From assembly GCA_017881985.1 (NCBI GenBank), contig JADGQH010000124.1, positions 1 through 8,914 on the forward strand: a DNA stretch of 8,914 bases, read 5' to 3'. Both the position numbers and the translations under genes were made by a program. The stretch comes from Chloroflexota bacterium. GTDB lineage: Bacteria > Chloroflexota > Limnocylindria > Limnocylindrales > CSP1-4. Below the pieces are notes generated by a model. The model was not told the DNA's origin. It did not search any database and saw nothing but the letters and a program-made list of their open reading frames with translations. Positions 6,778-8,914 of the stretch are shown here, one piece after another; the first letter of the stretch is position 1, and each line of letters opens with the position of its first letter.

Positions 6778-6825
6778 ACCCGAGGCCGGCACGTCACGCC
6801 CGCCGAGCACCCACTCCGGAGACCC

Positions 6826-7470
6826 ATGTACGCAGTCATCGAGACCGGCGGGAAGCAGTATCACGTTGAGGTCGGCACGGAGCTCGCGGTCGAGCTCCTC
6901 GACGTGGAACCCGGCCAGGAGATCACCCTCGACCGTGTCCTGCTGGTCGCGGACGGAGACGAGGCGGCGATCGGTCGTCCGCTCGTCGCCGGTGCCGTCG
7001 TCAGCGCCACCGTCCTGCGCGCCGACCGCGCCGACAAGGTCATCTCGTTCAAGTACAAGCCGAAGGCCCGCCGTCGCGTCAAGAAGGGCCATCGCCAGGA
7101 GCAGACGATCCTGCGCGTGACCGACGTCGTGCTCAACGGCAAGAGCGCCGCGGAGACCGAGAAGGTCGCCTCCGAGGCGCGCAAGACGGAGCGCGAGCGG
7201 CTTGCCGAGGCAGCCGCCACCCAGGCGGCCGCCGACGCCACCCTCGCGGCGACGCTCGCGACGAAGGCGGCCGCGGCCGACGCCGCGGTTGCGTCCGCCG
7301 ATGCGGCGAAGAAGCCGGCTCGGACCGCCAAGGCGAGCGCGCCCGCCGCGGGCAAGGGGAAGCCCGCCACGGGCAAGGCAAAGCCCGCGGCAGCCAAGGG
7401 GAAGACGCCCGCCCCCGACACGGCGAAGCCAGCCGCCAAGCGCCCCCGCGCCGCGAAGAAGGAAGACTGA
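6826..7470 (+). CDS. rplU: 50S ribosomal protein L21 with long basic C-terminal extension
   Basis: The first ~104 residues are a complete L21 domain of the large ribosomal subunit, which binds 23S rRNA. Landmarks are MYAVIETGGKQY (1-12), VEPGQEITLDRVLL (27-40) and the conserved KVISFKYKPKARRRVKKGHR (71-90). Typical L21 is about 100-110 residues; this protein is 214. Residues 105-214 are an added tail: a charged, probably helical, Glu/Arg/Ala segment (108-135), an Ala-rich stretch (135-162), then a Lys/Ala/Pro-rich part with repeated GKxKPA-like units (176-195), resembling histone H1-like tails. The tail has no recognised domain and is probably disordered. The ATG at 6826 is fixed by the domain start and by GGAG (6818-6821); an upstream in-frame extension to 6652 lacks support and would include the promoter. 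rpmA starts 3 nt after the stop. Confidence 0.95.
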   Translation: MYAVIETGGKQYHVEVGTELAVELLDVEPGQEITLDRVLLVADGDEAAIGRPLVAGAVVSATVLRADRADKVISFKYKPKARRRVKKGHRQEQTILRVTDVVLNGKSAAETEKVASEARKTERERLAEAAATQAAADATLAATLATKAAAADAAVASADAAKKPARTAKASAPAAGKGKPATGKAKPAAAKGKTPAPDTAKPAAKRPRAAKKED

Positions 7471-7473
7471 TCG

Positions 7474-7776
7474 ATGGCCCACAAGAAAGCAGGCTCGAGC
7501 TCGAAGAACGGCCGCGACTCGGTCGGCCAGCGGCTGGGCGTGAAGGTCGGTGACGGCCAGCTCGTTCCGGCCGGATCGATCATCGTCCGCCAGCGCGGGA
7601 TGACCTTCATCGCCGGCTCGGGCACCGGCCTCGGACGCGACTACACGGTCTTCGCGACGGTCGAAGGCCGCGTCCGCTTCGAGCACCAGACGCGCTTCAA
7701 GAAGCGCATTCGCGTCGAGCCCGTGATCGAGGCGGCACCCGCCGCCGAGACCGAGCCCGTCGTCGCCGGCGCCTGA
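7474..7776 (+). CDS. rpmA: 50S ribosomal protein L27
   Basis: A 100-residue L27, the large-subunit protein whose N-terminal tail reaches the peptidyl transferase centre. It starts directly with MAHKKAGSSSKNGRDS (1-16), without the cleavable N-terminal extension found in Firmicutes. QRLGVKVGDGQLVPAGSIIVRQRG (19-42, landmarks Q19 to G42) and GLGRDYTVFATVEGRV (52-67) are the family core. M43 occupies the position where a threonine is usual (RQRGT). About 15 Ala/Glu/Val-rich residues extend the C-terminus past the usual ~85. GGAAG at the end of rplU supplies the ribosome-binding site, and the 3-nt gap implies co-translation with rplU. Confidence 0.97.
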   Translation: MAHKKAGSSSKNGRDSVGQRLGVKVGDGQLVPAGSIIVRQRGMTFIAGSGTGLGRDYTVFATVEGRVRFEHQTRFKKRIRVEPVIEAAPAAETEPVVAGA

Positions 7777-7816
7777 AGCCCGGCACGAACCCAGCCACAC
7801 CGCTCCCGGAGACCCG

Positions 7817-8032
7817 ATGAAGCCGAACATCCACCCCAAGTACCACGCCTCGAAGGTGCACTGCGCAACCTGCGGCACCGAGTTCGTCGTCGGGTCCACC
7901 CGCCCCGAGCTTCGCGTCGACGTCTGCGGCAACTGCCACCCGTTCTACACGGGCAAGCAGATGATCATGGACACGGCCGGCCAGGTCGAACGCTTCCAGA
8001 AGCGCCTCGAGCGCGCTGCGACAGGCCGCTGA
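7817..8032 (+). CDS. rpmE: 50S ribosomal protein L31 (zinc-binding form)
   Basis: A 71-residue L31, full length for the type. It has four cysteines, C16 and C19 (CATC) and C37 and C40 (CGNC), so it is the zinc-binding (C+) form. The hallmark HPFYTGKQ (41-48) and a basic C-terminal helix ending in VERFQKRLERA are present. L31 helps bridge the two ribosomal subunits and binds near 5S rRNA and the 30S head. The ATG is preceded by GGAG (7808-7811) in a context, CCGGAGACCCG, nearly the same as that before rplU. The 40-nt gap from rpmA has no evident terminator, so rplU-rpmA-rpmE are probably one transcript. Confidence 0.97.
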   Translation: MKPNIHPKYHASKVHCATCGTEFVVGSTRPELRVDVCGNCHPFYTGKQMIMDTAGQVERFQKRLERAATGR

Positions 8033-8052
8033 CGGCTGGGTCGCATTCGCCG

Positions 8053-8074
8053 CGGCGGGCCACCAGGCCCGCCG
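8053..8074 (+). terminator. hairpin after rpmE, probable terminator
   Basis: CGGCGGGCC (8053-8061) pairs perfectly with GGCCCGCCG (8066-8074) around an ACCA loop, giving a 9-bp stem 20 nt past the rpmE stop. Only a weak T-containing tail (TCGTGATTCAG) follows. The position favours a terminator or 3'-end stabiliser of the ribosomal protein operon. The next gene begins 28 nt later, so some read-through is plausible. Confidence 0.65.
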
Positions 8075-8102
8075 TCGTGATTCAGGGCAGGTAGCGTCGC
8101 CC

Positions 8103-8914
8103 ATGGCTCGCTTCGCGTACGGTGGCCAGGCGCTCATCGAGGGCGTCCTCATGCGCGGTCGCGACGTGATCGCGGTGGCGCTGCGACACCCGGACGGGCG
8201 CATCGTCTGGGCCGACGAGAAGCTCGCGGTCGGGTTCCGCGCCACGCGCTGGGCACGGCTCCCGTTCGTGCGCGGGCTCGTCGTCCTCTACGAGACGCTG
8301 GTCGTCGGGACCCGCTGGCTCGTTCGATCGGCAGGGGTCGCCGCGGTCGAGGACCTTGCGCCCGCCTCGCCGTTGGACCGGCTCCCTCCCGTGGCCGCCG
8401 AGCCCGACGAGGCGTCCGACTCGGCCGCCGTCGATCCCGGCGCCGGCCTCGGCCTCGTCCCCGATCCGGATCGGTCGTTGTCGGCCGCCTCGCCGGCGTC
8501 CAGCGCAACGGCAGTCTCGGTCGCGCTCGCCGAACCGGCCGCCGTGCCCGCCCCCGCCGCGTCGCCGGCTCCCCCGGCGCCTGCCGCCGACAGCGCCGAG
8601 CTCGGGAAGGGCGCCGTTGCGCTCATGCTCGGAATCACCCTGGTCTTTGGCATCGGGCTCTTCTTCTTCGTGCCGCTCTTGCTCGCCAAGGCGATCGCCG
8701 GCGGCCAGAGCAGCTACGTGGAGCGCGCCGTCGAGGGCGTGATCCAGGTGCTGATCTTCCTGGGCTATCTCTCGCTGATCGGGCGCACCTCGGACGTCCG
8801 ACGGACGTTCCAGTACCACGGCGCGGAGCACATGTCGATCCACGCGCTCGAGGCGGGCGACCCGCTCACGGTCGAGTCGATTCGCAAGTACCCCACCGCG
8901 CATCCGCGCTGCGG
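8103..8914 (+). CDS. DUF1385 (YqhQ-like) membrane protein, 3' end outside window
   Basis: The first 270 residues of a DUF1385 protein (COG3872, YqhQ of Bacillus); the gene continues past the window edge. Family features seen: YGGQALIEGVLMRG (6-19), the LPFVRGL segment (53-59), two membrane segments (about 170-195 and 208-227), FQYHGAEHMSIHALEAG (236-252) and HPRC (267-270), part of the conserved HPRCGTxF motif. The YHGAEH and HPRC residues underlie the 'predicted metal-dependent enzyme' label; no activity is established. Residues about 84-165 form an Ala/Pro/Asp/Ser-rich low-complexity insertion between the N-terminal region and the first membrane segment. The ATG is fixed by the family start, though its ribosome-binding site (GGCAGG) is weak and distant. 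In many bacteria this gene lies between rpmE and prfA/prmC, which matches its position here. Confidence 0.92.
   Translation, partial: MARFAYGGQALIEGVLMRGRDVIAVALRHPDGRIVWADEKLAVGFRATRWARLPFVRGLVVLYETLVVGTRWLVRSAGVAAVEDLAPASPLDRLPPVAAEPDEASDSAAVDPGAGLGLVPDPDRSLSAASPASSATAVSVALAEPAAVPAPAASPAPPAPAADSAELGKGAVALMLGITLVFGIGLFFFVPLLLAKAIAGGQSSYVERAVEGVIQVLIFLGYLSLIGRTSDVRRTFQYHGAEHMSIHALEAGDPLTVESIRKYPTAHPRC

Noticed and set aside
6652..6825. N-terminal extension of L21 from an upstream ATG
   Set aside because: It would include the promoter and leader, matches nothing, and L21 proteins start at MYAVIETGGKQY, which has its own GGAG site.
5728..7932. Long minus-strand open frame (734 residues) opposite the ABC permease, rplU and rpmA
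   Set aside because: It runs antisense to several clear genes and across the rplU promoter, with low-complexity composition. It is a shadow frame.
1..8914. Mobile element, CRISPR, toxin-antitoxin or defence system
   Set aside because: No transposase, integrase, terminal inverted repeats, spaced repeat array, or small gene pair of that kind was found. All genes fit a housekeeping chromosomal region.

Overview
This 8.9 kb window is GC-rich bacterial chromosome. Every recognisable gene is on the + strand and the genes are tightly packed. Gene content and divergent sequences (MreD-PBP2-RodA, a DUF2344 protein, an ABC-2 exporter, L21-L27-L31, a DUF1385 protein) suggest a high-GC Chloroflexota-like or other deep-branching Terrabacteria lineage. 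That placement is inference from gene order and sequence style. I see no phage, insertion sequence, CRISPR array, tRNA or rRNA. This is mostly a core, housekeeping region.

Region 1 (1-208) has no convincing gene. It opens with a perfect 14-bp palindrome that is the inner core of the chromosomal parS (ParB-binding) consensus, and it holds a lone -10-like TATACT at 130-135. Region 2 (209-3806) is a cell-elongation operon, mreD-mrdA-rodA, with overlapping stop and start codons (4 nt, then 1 nt). MreD is an elongasome scaffold, RodA polymerises glycan strands and PBP2 cross-links them. Region 3 (3807-4707) codes for a divergent DUF2344 (radical-SAM-linked) protein; its usual radical SAM neighbour is absent from the window.

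Region 4 (4708-6612) starts with a 154-nt spacer carrying two strong inverted repeats: a perfect 20-bp palindrome and a 12-bp-paired hairpin. An ABC-2 type exporter follows, ATPase then permease, overlapping by ATGA. Region 5 (6613-8102) has a GC-rich spacer with a hairpin and a perfect 12-bp direct repeat. Next come a well-formed SigA-type promoter (TTGACC, 17 bp, TACACT), an ~85-nt leader that can form two mutually exclusive hairpins, and the ribosomal protein genes rplU, rpmA and rpmE. L21 carries a Lys/Ala/Pro-rich C-terminal extension as long as the L21 domain itself. A 9-bp-stem hairpin follows rpmE. Region 6 (8103-8914) is the 5' part of a DUF1385 (YqhQ-like) gene running off the window, with a long Ala/Pro-rich insertion.

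I do not see a clear new defence or mobile system. The most interesting signals are the parS-like site beside the elongasome operon, the degenerate and apparently solitary DUF2344 protein, the histone-H1-like tail on L21, and the regulatory structures in the spacers before the ABC operon and rplU.
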